Source: Acanthornis magna (taxonomy: Eukaryota; Chordata; Aves; Passeriformes; Acanthizidae). Taken from it: a DNA stretch of 64,000 nucleotides. Below are positions 47,332 to 57,801 of the stretch, piece by piece; within the stretch, counting starts at the first letter, position 1; each line of letters begins with the position of its first letter. A model generated the notes under the pieces. That model was not told the DNA's origin and did not search any database. It saw only the letters and a program-made list of their open reading frames with translations. The position numbers were made by a program, and so were the translations under genes. The stretch spans positions 620,001 to 684,000 of the forward strand of contig JAWUZG010000299.1 of assembly GCA_036785705.1 (NCBI GenBank), read 5' to 3'.

Positions 47332-47804
47332 TGAATGACACTGATTTGATTTGGCAAGAACAAATGATTCAATGAATGTAATGTATCCCAGCAGCAACAC
47401 AGGGTGTAATAGTGATGGTCTTCCATAAGAAAATAGCAAAATATAAGATGGATTTTGGATACAATATTCAATGCCCCAAATCTTAATATAAATGTTTTCA
47501 TCAAACATAAAGCCTTGTGTACTTTGTGGTCTACTTCTGTGAGGTGTTTATAGTGCTGTTAGAAATCTCTGCGCATCATAGGTATTAGACAATGCCTAGA
47601 GCAAAAATGGTGAGATACAACTAAATTTGTGTTCCATTTCCCTAATTAGAAATAAATCTTTTTTTTTTTTTTTTTGGGGGGGCGGGGGTGCGGTGAGATT
47701 TGGAGCTGTACATGTAAAAAAAAAAATTCAGCCTATGTAGCTGGGACATTACTTGTCAAGAGTAGAAATGTCCCACAAATGCCCCAGCTCCTAAAAGAGA
47801 GCTT
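47332..47804. other. Spacer with T17 and a G-rich run
   Basis: It holds a T17 run (47659-47675) followed at once by a G-rich stretch (47676-47690). No gene is seen. It separates two head-to-head CR1 copies. Confidence 0.5.
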
Positions 47805-48032
47805 TAGATTACATATTAAAAGGAAATTCTTCCCTGTGAGGGTGGGCAGGCCCTGGCACAGGTGCCCAGAGAAGCTGTGGCTGCCCCTGGATCCCTGGAA
47901 GTGTCCAAGGCCAGGCTGGACAGGGCTTGGAGCAGCCTGGGACAGCGGAAGGTGTCCCTGCCCATGGCAGGAGTGGCACTGAATGGGCTTTAAGGTCCCC
48001 CCCAACCCAAATAATTCCATGATTTTTATGAT
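47805..48032 (+). mobile_element. CR1 LINE 3' end
   Basis: Sense CR1: 'aaattcttccctgtgagggt', 'agaagctgtggctgcccctg', 'ggacagggcttggagcagcc', 'gaaggtgtccctgcccatgg' and 'ataattccatgatttttatg' at the tail. It is the closest in sequence to 46811-47331 but opposite in orientation. Confidence 0.94.
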
Positions 48033-49899
48033 ATTATGTTGCTTTTTCAAGTCAGTGGCATTAGTGGTCTTTACCAGTCAAGAATACCATCTTTCCCATT
48101 TAGTCAGATTCTAGATTTGATTTAACCTGGTTTCTTAAAACGTGGGGTCAGGGATTGGCATTTTAGCAGTATGTATAGGGAGGTGTTACAGGCAGATGAC
48201 TATATCTATTTCTGAACTTACTCTACATCCTCAAAAAAATTTCACCCATTTCTGGACATATTAAGCCACAAATCACTTTAAAACTATTTTCACATTTTAT
48301 GACCATACACCATAGTGGGCAAAATAATGTGATCACAAAGGCACACCCAAAAATATCACTACGGAGTTTAATATGAGTGCCAAAACATGAACCTCTTACA
48401 CATGCCTTGACTTCAAAATAAGCTGCGGTCCGACCCAGCCATCAGCCAGGAAACAGGAAGTTGCGGAAAAGCCATCTGTATTCATTCTGGCACTCTGAGA
48501 ACAGTTGGCTCCCCGGATTTGCTCTGTGGGTGTTAAGATCAAGCCACTTTCCTCTCCCTGCACTCAGCAGGTAGCGTTAGCAGGCAATCACTCCACTGTC
48601 CTTTCCACTCCTTTGGAAAGAAGATGATTGTTACCATCATCTTCTTTTGTTTTCTGGCTTTAAGGGATGTTTCTGACAGACTAGCTCCTTCTGAAATTAC
48701 TGATTTGTTAGCATATCTCAGAATGATCTCACACCACAACAGAGAAGCAAAGCACAAGATTTTTTTCACCATGACTGGGAAATGCATATTTCAGAAGGAT
48801 AAAACCACTTCACCTCAGGTACACAATGTTCAGACAGAGCTATCAGCCACAAATGCATTTGATAATGTGTAGGTGGACCTTTCTCTGTTCCACCCTCCAT
48901 TCCTCTCTCTCAAAAGTTCTGTTCCCTGTCTAAATTCTGAGCTATTACCAAGTTTACTTAACTAAAAGTGACCTTTCCCTGCTGTTTTGTTCTGATTACT
49001 ATGACAGAAGCAGTACTTCTGAGGGAGAGAGGAATGTTGACTCAGGCATATCAGCCTTACGTAGGAATTTCCAAAGATTCAAGCTGAATTAGAAACGGGT
49101 GTCCCATGACCTCAGCTTTTGTTGTGTAGAAACTTGCCAAATCCCAGTTTGTTTTAGCACAAGTACTACATGAATGCTGTTTTATTTCTGTCAACAACTG
49201 TCTAACATTTTGCAAACCCACTCATGGTTTAGAATTCTCATGGCTTAACTGTGAAGACAAGAGTAACAGAGTGAAATAAGTGTGATTTATGTCATACATT
49301 GTATACCTAGTTTTGTCTCCCCATAAATACAGAACTGGTACATGGAGACATTTTTAAAAAGTATAAGTACAATTCTTTTTCTTTCATTTTAATGTCCTAC
49401 TTCACAAACCTTTTAAGTTTAAATATTCCTGTTAATCATCTCTAAATTCCAATAAATTACTATGCTTAAAATTCCTTTTTACGTTATTCATATTCTACCA
49501 GTCAGACAGAATGGGAAAATGACCATCACTTTCAGAAAAACATTTGATCTATTTGACTGTTTATTTTCTTTTGTTGATTTTTTTTTTGTCTCTCTGAAAG
49601 AATAAGTGTCAGGGAGTTTGATGTATTGTACTGATTTCTAACACTCCTTGGTGGCTTGGGTGCCAAGGAAACACATATCCAAGTCACACAGAACTGCTAC
49701 ATCAGAACCAGGAAACAAGCAGACATTTGTGCTCATCCAGGCCAAGGAAACAGCAGTAAAAATAGACATAAGCATTACTTCATCAGGCAAAATCCTAAAT
49801 AAATAGATGCACCTTCAAAGTCAACCACATGAGAAATAGTTCTACTAAAATGAAAATCAAATTTCAGAGGCAACTAAAATAAAAATATCTTCTGGACAC
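48033..49899. other. AT-rich sequence, no recognised gene
   Basis: No repeat family or gene recognised. Around 48425-48600 the DNA is somewhat richer in GC, with a few CpG, but nothing identifies it. Confidence 0.4.
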
Positions 49900-50148
49900 C
49901 AAAACAAAAATAAAAAAAAAAACAAAAACAAAAAAAACAAAAAAAAACAAAAACAAAAACAAAAACAAAAACAAAAACAAAAAAAAAACCAAAAAAAAAA
50001 AAAACCAAAACCAAACCAAACCAAACAAAACAAATAAAAAACAAAAAACAAAATGAAACAAAAGCCAAACAAACCAAAAAAAAAAAAAAAGCAGAACAAA
50101 CCTGACACACACACAAAAACCCAACCAAACAAAAAAAAAATACAAAAG
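49900..50148. repeat. A-rich (CAAAA)n low-complexity array
   Basis: About 250 bases made almost only of A and C, with CAAAAA steps in register at 49955-49981, CCAAA steps at 50010-50030, A14 near 50077 and a short (CA)n at 50104-50115. The minus strand reads as T/G, which creates three overlapping frames of Phe, Leu, Val and Cys that are not genes. Confidence 0.95.
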
Positions 50149-51033
50149 TACTGTCAAAGCATGAGCACATAGTGGATCCAGAAACTAAGATATAGGTGGA
50201 AAATCTATAGCATATGAATTCCCCATTACATTATCACACAAGAAATCTATGGAAAACTGAGATTTAAATAAAGAGCTTCTGTAGCCACATACATATCAAA
50301 TTTTTCTGTACCTTGTAAAGGTTAATTTCATTAATTATATCCACAATAATATGGAAAGATAGAGAAAATAATGGAGCAAAGTTGTAGTAGCCCTTGTATG
50401 AAAAAGAACTTTCATGCCAATGTGTTTCATTTACAGATTCGCAGAAGTCTTCTACTGTAGCCACAGCTAAATTTTAATGGATCAATTTAAGGCATAATCC
50501 AGAGCTGATCAAAAACATGAGAAAAAGCAGCAAGATCTGACAGAATGTTTCTGCCATAGACATTTTAATACAAGGATCTAGTCAGGAAAGATCTTTGGGC
50601 ATTGCCAATGTTATGAAGATTTTCTGGATGTCTGATTTACGAGCAAGTGTCCATAGCAAATTTCATTAATGTCTTGACCACAGGCTCTATTCAGACACCT
50701 GACTGCAGAGGATGTAAGTTTTTCTTTCTAAGGAACAGTATTTTTCTCACTGCAAAAAGGTGAATCATTAAGCTAATTTATTTAATTCACCCATATCTAT
50801 ATCTATGTATGTATATATGCACATATCTCTTTATGCACACGCATACATATATGTGTACAGAAATATATACTCATGAATATATATAAACAAGCATTCATAT
50901 TCACACTGATTCATTCTCACAGTAATCACCAATATTTGAGTTCTAGATATCAGTAAATTAAAAAGCACCACAGTCTATGTGTTTTCCACTTATTTTGATT
51001 TATTGAGCCTTGTGATTTGCTACCAAAAGCATC
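50149..51033. other. AT-rich sequence with ATAT/GTAT-rich run
   Basis: At 50795-50885 the sequence is an imperfect alternation of TATA, TATG and CATA steps. No gene is seen in the rest. Confidence 0.5.
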
Positions 51034-51599
51034 ATTACAGAATCACAGAATCAGTTTGGAAGGGACCAACAAGAATCATTGGGTCCAACTCTGGCTCTGC
51101 ACAGACACCCCAACAATCCCACCCTGTGCATCCCTGAGAGCATTGTCCAAACTCTCCTGGAGCTCTGGCAGCCTTGGGAATGTGACCATTCCCTGGGGAG
51201 CCTGGGCAGTGCCTGATCACTCTCTGGGGGACAAAACGTTTCCTAATATCTAACCTAAACCTCCCCAACACAATTTCAGGCCATTCCCATGAGTCCTGTC
51301 CCTGGTCATGAGACACAAGAGATCAGTGTTTGCCCCTCCTGTTCCCCTCACAAGGAAGCTGTAACTGTGATGAGTCTCCCCTCATTCTCCTCCAGCTGAA
51401 CAGATCAAGTGCCCTCAGCCACCCTTAATAAGCTTCCCCTCAAGAGAAGCCTTCCTTTGGATGCTCTCCAATAGTTTAGTATTTTCGTATATTGCAGAAT
51501 CCAAAATTGCCCCCAGCACTTGAGGTGAGGCTGCCCCAGGGCAGAGCAGAGTAGGACAATCCTCTTTCTCACCTGGCCAGCGATGCTGGGCCTAGTGTC

Positions 51600-52760
51600 C
51601 CCCAGGACAGGGATGTCCCTCCTGGCTCCAGGGCACTGCTGACTCAGATCCAGCTGGCCATGGACAAGCACCCCCAGCTGCTCTCCAGCCTCTCCTTCCC
51701 CAGTCCATACACACAGCCATGGTGTTGCCCTGTCCCACGTGCAGCACCTTCCTTGTTAAAGTCCACATGATTGGTGGTTGCCCATCTCTCTGATTCACTG
51801 AGGACTTTCTGCAGGGCCTTTCTGCCTTCAAGGGAGTCAACAGCTTCTCCCAGTTTTGTATCATCTGTGAACTTGCTCAGTGTCCCTCCCAGTCCTACAT
51901 CCAGGTCATTAATGAAGATGTTGAAGAGAACAGGGCCGAGGATGGAGCCCTGTGGAACCCCACTAGTGACAGGTTGCCAGTCTTATGTCACGCCAGTCAC
52001 CATAAACCTTTGTGCCTGACCTGTGAGCCCGTTGCTCACCCATCTCATGATGCGTTTATCCAGCCGTGGGACGGACATTTGGCCCAGAAGGATCCTGGAA
52101 GAGATAGCCTGGCATGCTTTACTGAAATCCAAAAGGATTACATCAACTGGCATCCCATGATCAACCAGCTGGGTCACCTTGTCCTAAAAGGAAATCAGGT
52201 TTGATAAGCTGGACCTTCCCCTCATGAAGACAGCTTCCTGGCTGTGCTGACAGTGCTGGCTGTGACCAATGACTGCATTGTCCTCCAGGTGTTTTTCAAT
52301 ACCTCCCAGAATAATCTCCTCCATAACTTTACCAGGCCCTGAAGTTAGTCTGACAGGCCTGCAGTTTCCAGGGTCCTCCTTCTAGCCCTTCTTGACTATC
52401 AGAATGCTTGACATATTTCAGTCAGCTGGGACTCTCTGGATTCCCAAGACTGTTCAAAAATCATCAAGAGAGGTTTTGCAATGACATCAGCAGCTCTTTG
52501 AGGATTCTTGGATGAATCCCATCAGGGTCCATAGATTTGTAGGGATCCACCTGGAGCAGCAGAGCCCTTTACCCAAGTCCAGGGTAGACTGGGAGTTGGT
52601 CATTCTCACAGTCATGGTCTTCCAGCTCAGGGCACTGAAATCCCCCACAATTCATCTGTGTTGAAGACAGAGGGAAAGAATGCATTGAACATCTCCGCCT
52701 TGACCCTGTCCCTCTTTGTGGGGTGACCATCCACAGCCCAGAATGTGCTGATGTTATTTT
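51600..52760 (-). pseudogene. CR1 ORF2 reverse-transcriptase remnant
   Basis: Readable motifs on the minus strand, in order: LLDFSKA (52115-52135), the counterpart of the YLDFSKAFD box; SGVPQGSILGPVLFN within 51901-51970, intact; and FTDD followed by TKLGEAVDSLEG (FTDD at 51860-51871), which is the catalytic (F/Y)xDD box with Ala changed to Thr. Both catalytic Asp remain. A frameshift lies near 51765, where the frame passes to one that reads VLHVGQGN (consensus VLHLGRNN). Other stops separate the upstream motifs. Not functional. Confidence 0.85.
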
Positions 52761-52777
52761 TACTCTGCCTTTTGCCA

Positions 52778-53098
52778 TTAACATATTTGAAAAACTCTTC
52801 TAATTTTTCCCCATAGTTCTGGCAGCTTCAACTCCAATTGAGCTTTGGCTGCATGAATTTTCTCTCCACAATGGGGAGCAGCATCTCTGTATTCTCCCCA
52901 TGTCACCTGACCCTGCTTCCACCGGGCACACACCTCCCTTTTTAGCCTTGTTTCCAAGAGAAGATCCCTGTTCAGCCAAACTGGTCTTCTGCATCGTCTG
53001 ACTTTGAACATCTGGGAATTCCCTGCTCCTGTAGCCTTAGGAGGTGATGCTGAAAAACTGACCAGCATTGGCGATGGACCCCAGCACCTGCAGAACAT
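52778..53098 (-). pseudogene. CR1 ORF2 linker region remnant
   Basis: A 106-codon frame contains PVWLNRDLLLETRLKREV followed by WKQGQVTWGEYRDAA and AKAQLELKLPE. These correspond to the conserved CR1 segment between endonuclease and reverse transcriptase. It is open over its whole length, one of the better-kept pieces of this copy. Confidence 0.88.
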
Positions 53099-53151
53099 TT
53101 TCCCAGGGGACCTTACTCACTAATTCCCTGATCAGCCTGAGGTTGTTCTCC

Positions 53152-53913
53152 TCATGGCCAGAGTCGAGGTTTTGCTGGCACTTTTCTTCCTGCCACCAGA
53201 GATTTTAAACTCAATGGCTCTGTGCTTGCTGTGGCCAAGATGGCCCCAACCTCTCCTTTGCTCACAAGATCCCAGCTGTTGACAAGCAGCAGATCCAGGG
53301 GGGCATCTCTCCAAGTCAGCTCCCATAGGACCAGTCCCATGAAGTTGTCATCCAGGTGTTTTAGGAATCTTCTGGCCTGGGTTGTACCAGCTGTGAAATG
53401 CTCCCAGTTAATTTCTGGCAAGTTGAAGTCCCCCATAAGGACTTGCCAGTTGACCTGGAAGTATCCCTTAGTTCCTCAAGGAATCCATCAGCATCATCAT
53501 CCTCTCTGGGGGTCCAGAGTAGATTCCCACGGTGGCATCCAGGTTATTTGTTTGCCCCTTGATTCTTACCCAGAGGTGGTCAATGTGCTATTCCCAGCTG
53601 TGAGCTCCACACATTCCCACCTTTCTGTTACATACAGTGCCATCCCTCTGCCTCTCCTGCTCCACCTATCCCTCCTGAAGGGCCTGGAACCTTCCATCAG
53701 GGCACTCCAGGCACAGGACTCATCCCACCAGGCATCATTTGTGCCAGGGATATCAAATCTCTGGCACGGGGCCAAAGCCTTGAGCACCTCTTGTTTGTTC
53801 CTGGCGCTGAGTGCTCTGGAATAGAAACATTTTGGGTGAGGTTCATTGTAGCCAACAGCTTGTGGAGCAGATTGAGGGATCCCATCAGTGCTCATTTCCT
53901 CAGGTTTTGGCAC
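53152..53913 (-). pseudogene. CR1 ORF2 endonuclease remnant
   Basis: The upstream frame (53566-53913) holds AWWDESCAWSALMEGSRPF and RRGRGMALYV, matching the N-terminal part of the APE-like endonuclease of CR1. The downstream frame (53152-53436) starts MGDFNLPEINWE, the metal-binding GDFN motif in intact form, followed by LDLLLVNSWDLV. The two frames are separated by about 130 bases with a break. In the family this domain nicks target DNA; here it is inactive because of the interruptions. Confidence 0.88.
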
Positions 53914-54010
53914 TCCATCCCATTGTTCATCACCGCTCAGCCTGGCTTTGTCCCCTTCCCGCTTCCAAGCTACTTTAAAGCTTTGTCAACGAGCCCCTCT
54001 GGCTCCTGTG

Positions 54011-54232
54011 CTAGAGCTCTTTTTCCCCTCTGACATAGGTGTGTCCATCACATGTCAATAGAACACAAGTGGAGTAGATCCTCCCATGGTCAACAAACTC
54101 AAAATTTTTCTGCTGACCCCAACCCCAGAGCCATGAACTGACCTGATGGATCTGCCTATTCCTATCAATGTTATTGCTTGTTACCAAAAGGATTGAGGAA
54201 ATCACCAGCTGTGCTCCCAAACCCTCTACCAA
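54011..54232 (-). pseudogene. CR1 ORF1 esterase-like domain remnant
   Basis: The frame reads LGAQLVISSILLVTSNNIDRN, WLWGWGQQKNFEFVDHG and then a stretch ending in RGEKEL. This follows the C-terminal half of the SGNH/esterase-like domain of CR1 ORF1 (consensus SSILPV... and WLRxWCxxxxFGFxDHG). The catalytic Ser block would lie further 5', near 54.5 kb, where the frame is degraded. No active protein is expected. Confidence 0.75.
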
Positions 54233-55150
54233 TCATCCCGGGGCCCTAAAGTTTCTTTTGATTGCCCTCAGACTTCCCCGTGTTATTTCATCACTGTCAG
54301 TTTGAGCAACCTATAGCAAATAGTAATCAGAAGGCCTTACTAGGCTGGAGAGTTTTCCAGTAATGTCCCTTCCCCAAGTCCCTGGAGACAGCAAACTTCC
54401 CTGTGAGCTGGGTCCAGCCTGCATATTGGGCTGTCTGCTCCTTCAGAGAAGAGTCTCCTATTACACCTGTCCTTCTTTCCTGTTACACAGAGGAGGTTGT
54501 GATGCTGGGTTCAGGTGCTGTGGTTTTAGGAGGCCCCACTATCCCAGAACAACTTTTGCCCACCTCATCTACTGTCTCACCTTCTTGTTCCAGGGCCTCG
54601 CACCTGTTGTAGGAGGCACCAGCCCTACTTGTCACATTCTGAGGAGGAGGAGGAACGTTTTTCCTGGTACATGCATTTACTTGCCTCCAGCCTTCATTTT
54701 CAACATTCCCTTGACTAAAACGGCTTTGACTAATTACCCTGCAGAGCTGTGAGTCCACCTGCATCTCCACTACAATGGAAGCCCAAGATTCCTGAGAGTA
54801 TCTCTGTAGCATCTCTGAAAATAGTCAGTCTATCTCTTGCTTTTTTGCTCACATACTGCATATCCCGTTTCTTTCTTCCTGCATCTCCCTCAGCAGTGCA
54901 AAGTGCTGTGCCACGCCTGTGCCACACCATCACTGCTACGCCCTGCCCTCGTGAGCGCCGTCCTGTTCTCCACACTCCAGGCCACTCACATTCCCTAGAG
55001 TCATTTAAATCTCCCTTGGCTGATCCCAGCACTGCCCCCTGCTCTTGTGGTTGGCTCCCCAGGGCTGCTGGAGTGTGACAAGGCTCAGGGCTCCTGGATG
55101 GGATCCTGAACTCAGGAACCCTCTGTACAGCTCAATCTCACCCTGAGTTT

Positions 55151-56150
55151 TTCCTTCAGTCACTGCTGCTTGAGCACCATTGACTAAGGGTTTATTTTAC
55201 AAAAGGAAAATGGAAATGAACAGCTCTTCATAACACGAGACCTCACTAAAAGTCCTTCATTTTTAAACAGTTGAACTTATTTAATTATTTTTCAATTAAT
55301 TTTGTATGGTTAAATACATGAAATGAGACAAAAGACTACATTCTGTTTGCTAATGCAGGTTATCAGATTGCTTATGTGTGTAAGCTTATCTGCATAAGGT
55401 TTAGCCTTTAGTATTATTATTATAATCTGTAGCTGGTATTTTATTGAAATGGCTAAAGATGTACTTTAAATAAAATACAATTAGGTGTGACTTGATAATA
55501 AAGTGATGTTTTTGTTCACTTTCTATTATTAGAGCATATTTATCAATAGGCAAAGCTGATATGTATTTGAGTTCCTAGTAAAGCATCCAATTTTACTGCT
55601 TGCTGTCAGGTTATAGGTAAGAAATCCATATTAGTTAAAGTTCAAGAACTGTAAGAATATAGTTCAGAATTAGTTGAAACATAAATATTTATTTTAATCA
55701 ATTACATTTCCTCAGGTCTCGGATTCTTTCTGAATATTTGGTAGTGTCTCTTCTGCTTTGAATTTAAATTATGTTACTCATATAAGTCAAAACCTCTATA
55801 TGCGCTCTTCCCTCGAGGAATTAGCATTCACCCCTCAAAGAGATTCTCTCTCTTGGATGCATGCAAGACCTGCATACACAACTTCAAAATTGCTGGTGGG
55901 CTCTGCATGTGCATTTTTCAGATCTCTGTATAGATCAAATTGTCTGGTCAGTAACAGTATCTTCTCAAGCTGCATAAAAAAAGTAGAAATTGAGAGTATC
56001 AGAAGAAGAATTGAGAGCCATTAATGACCTTAAGAACAGTGTTATCCATAACAATCATATTGGGATTCTAGGGAGAACCAAGCAACAAGACATTATTTTG
56101 AACTATTGCTTTTCTTCACAAGGATCTGTGCTGGAAGGAATCTGTAGCTA

Positions 56151-56183
<33 letters not shown>

Positions 56184-57683
56184 ACCAAAAAAACCCCACA
56201 ACCAGCATAATGACTGTGAAAACCTGTAAAATCAATCAATCCGAGCTAGAGGACAGCTAAGATTTGGATTCAGAGATATTGAACATGACCTTAAGTCAAC
56301 GATAGTAGGAGAAAATGACAAAAATCTTGAGTGAGCACATTCGGTGTCAGTGGCTCTTTTTCTGCACGTAAAAGGCACAAATGCCCTTCTATACAAAGAA
56401 TCACACATTCCAATCAATACCACTGTCTTTTTATACAGAGAAGGTTTCTGTGGTACTCAGTCATTTTTCTCTATATAACATGACACCCATATAGACTTAA
56501 TATATGGTCAAAAAGAAAAACCTGAAAGCCATTCTGTTTGGAGGCAGCTACTGCCCTAGCAGCAGTAAGAGAAAAGAACAACACAGGGGTTAAAACAAAA
56601 GCACAGAGAATTTGATTCAAGTAAAAAAAGAAAACATATTTTTCTGTTTTCTTCAGTAACTAAAAGAAATCTTGGTAATTGTTTTCTCCTTTATGAAAGT
56701 CATCAGTGTTTGATATCCTCTACATCTAGAACATCATTGATAGTACCAGCAGGGATACTGAAACAAAAATGAAAAGGAAGGGGAAAGAACAAAGACCAAA
56801 CTAATGAAAAATCTTCAAAGAATTAATGAAAATTACCTGATTTCATGCACAAAATCCTGGCAGACTACCCTGCTGACTGAAGAATGTATCTATTATTAGT
56901 GTTAAACAGCTTTTACACTACTTCAGTGATTGCATAAAACCATTAAGTTACAGCCTCTATTATACTAATTTTTTTAGGGCAACTTAAATGATTTATGAAC
57001 TCACTAACTGAAATGATGACACACCATATTCTCTAAATAAATGTTATTTGTTCTTGGGAAACATATCAGTAGGAGGTTTAATCGAATAATTATCCTTAAA
57101 ATACTAGATTTTGAAAGAAGGTATATTCTAGAAATAGATTATAATAATGTTTACAAAAAACATGATTCACTCTCCTCCTTGCCGTTTGAGTTTCTTTAGG
57201 ATCTTTGATAAAATACACTGAACAAATAAGGATAAATACAAAGAGAGATTGTCAAAACACAGACTCCTGCAGTGCATTATGATAAAAAATGTACAGAAGG
57301 CAATCTTGGCATCAATACTCTCCTTTGTTGCCAAGCTGAAACACACTTGTATTCTTGTCAAGCTGACTCCTGAGAACACTCCTAATCCTGCAGGCACTGC
57401 TCCCCAGCACCCTGCCCAGTGCTGCTGTATCTCACCAAGAGAAACTCCAGCCCTGCTTCCAAACCCAGGAGCTGATACTAAGCCAACCAAGTAGAGGGAG
57501 GGGATATGGGGCAGGTTTGAATCTGGTCTCTGGGAAAAGCACCTTAGAGGCTTTTGAGTTCTACAGCATTGGGCTCTCCGATAAGTCACTTGTGGTACAC
57601 TGAGCGTTCTGCAAAATTCTGTAGGAAGCCAGAATCACTTAAAAATACACTGTTTCCTGAGGGGCTGGTCATGCTTTTCATTG
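55151..57683. other. AT-rich sequence, no recognised gene
   Basis: No repeat family or gene recognised, apart from an A30 tract listed separately. A 140-codon minus frame (57167-57589) and an 88-codon plus frame (55758-56024) have no domain I recognise. Confidence 0.4.
56152..56181. repeat. A30 homopolymer
   Basis: Thirty consecutive A, followed by an A/C-rich stretch to about 56205. No retrogene body or target-site duplication was recognised beside it. Confidence 0.95.
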
Positions 57684-57801
57684 ACTCACAGAATGGTTTG
57701 GGTTGGAGTGCCACCCCTGCCATGGGCAGGGACACCTTCCACTACCCCAGGCTGCTCCAAGCCCTGTCCAACCTGGCCTTGGACACTTCCAGGGATGCGG
57801 C
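57684..57801 (-). mobile_element. CR1 LINE 3' end
   Basis: 'actcacagaatggtttgggt', 'gccatgggcagggacacctt', 'caagccctgtccaacctggc' and 'acacttccagggatg' are the CR1 tail on the minus strand, about 118 bp. A deletion removes the usual 'agggaccttaaagatcatc' stretch between 'ggttgga' and 'gtgccacc'. Confidence 0.92.

Larger units (their letters stand above)
51034..55150 (-). mobile_element. Nearly full-length CR1 LINE, decayed
   Basis: About 4.1 kb on the minus strand, close to the 4.5 kb of an intact CR1. The 3' end is at 51034 ('attacagaatcacagaatca'). Reading towards higher coordinates come the 3' UTR, reverse transcriptase (about 51.75-52.75 kb), linker (52.78-53.10 kb), endonuclease (53.15-53.91 kb), ORF1 esterase-like domain (54.01-54.23 kb) and the ORF1 N-terminal part (to about 55.15 kb). 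Frames are interrupted by stops and frameshifts, so it is dead, but key motifs are still readable, which makes it younger than the copies at 12111 and 34583. The 5' edge is approximate. Confidence 0.88.

Noticed and set aside
46836..47375. 179-codon plus-strand Pro/Ser-rich frame
   Set aside because: It covers the antisense strand of a CR1 3' fragment; the same protein pattern recurs at other CR1 copies.
49857..50170. Three overlapping 91-98 codon Phe/Leu/Val-rich frames
   Set aside because: They are produced by the A/C-only array in all three minus frames. They are not membrane proteins.
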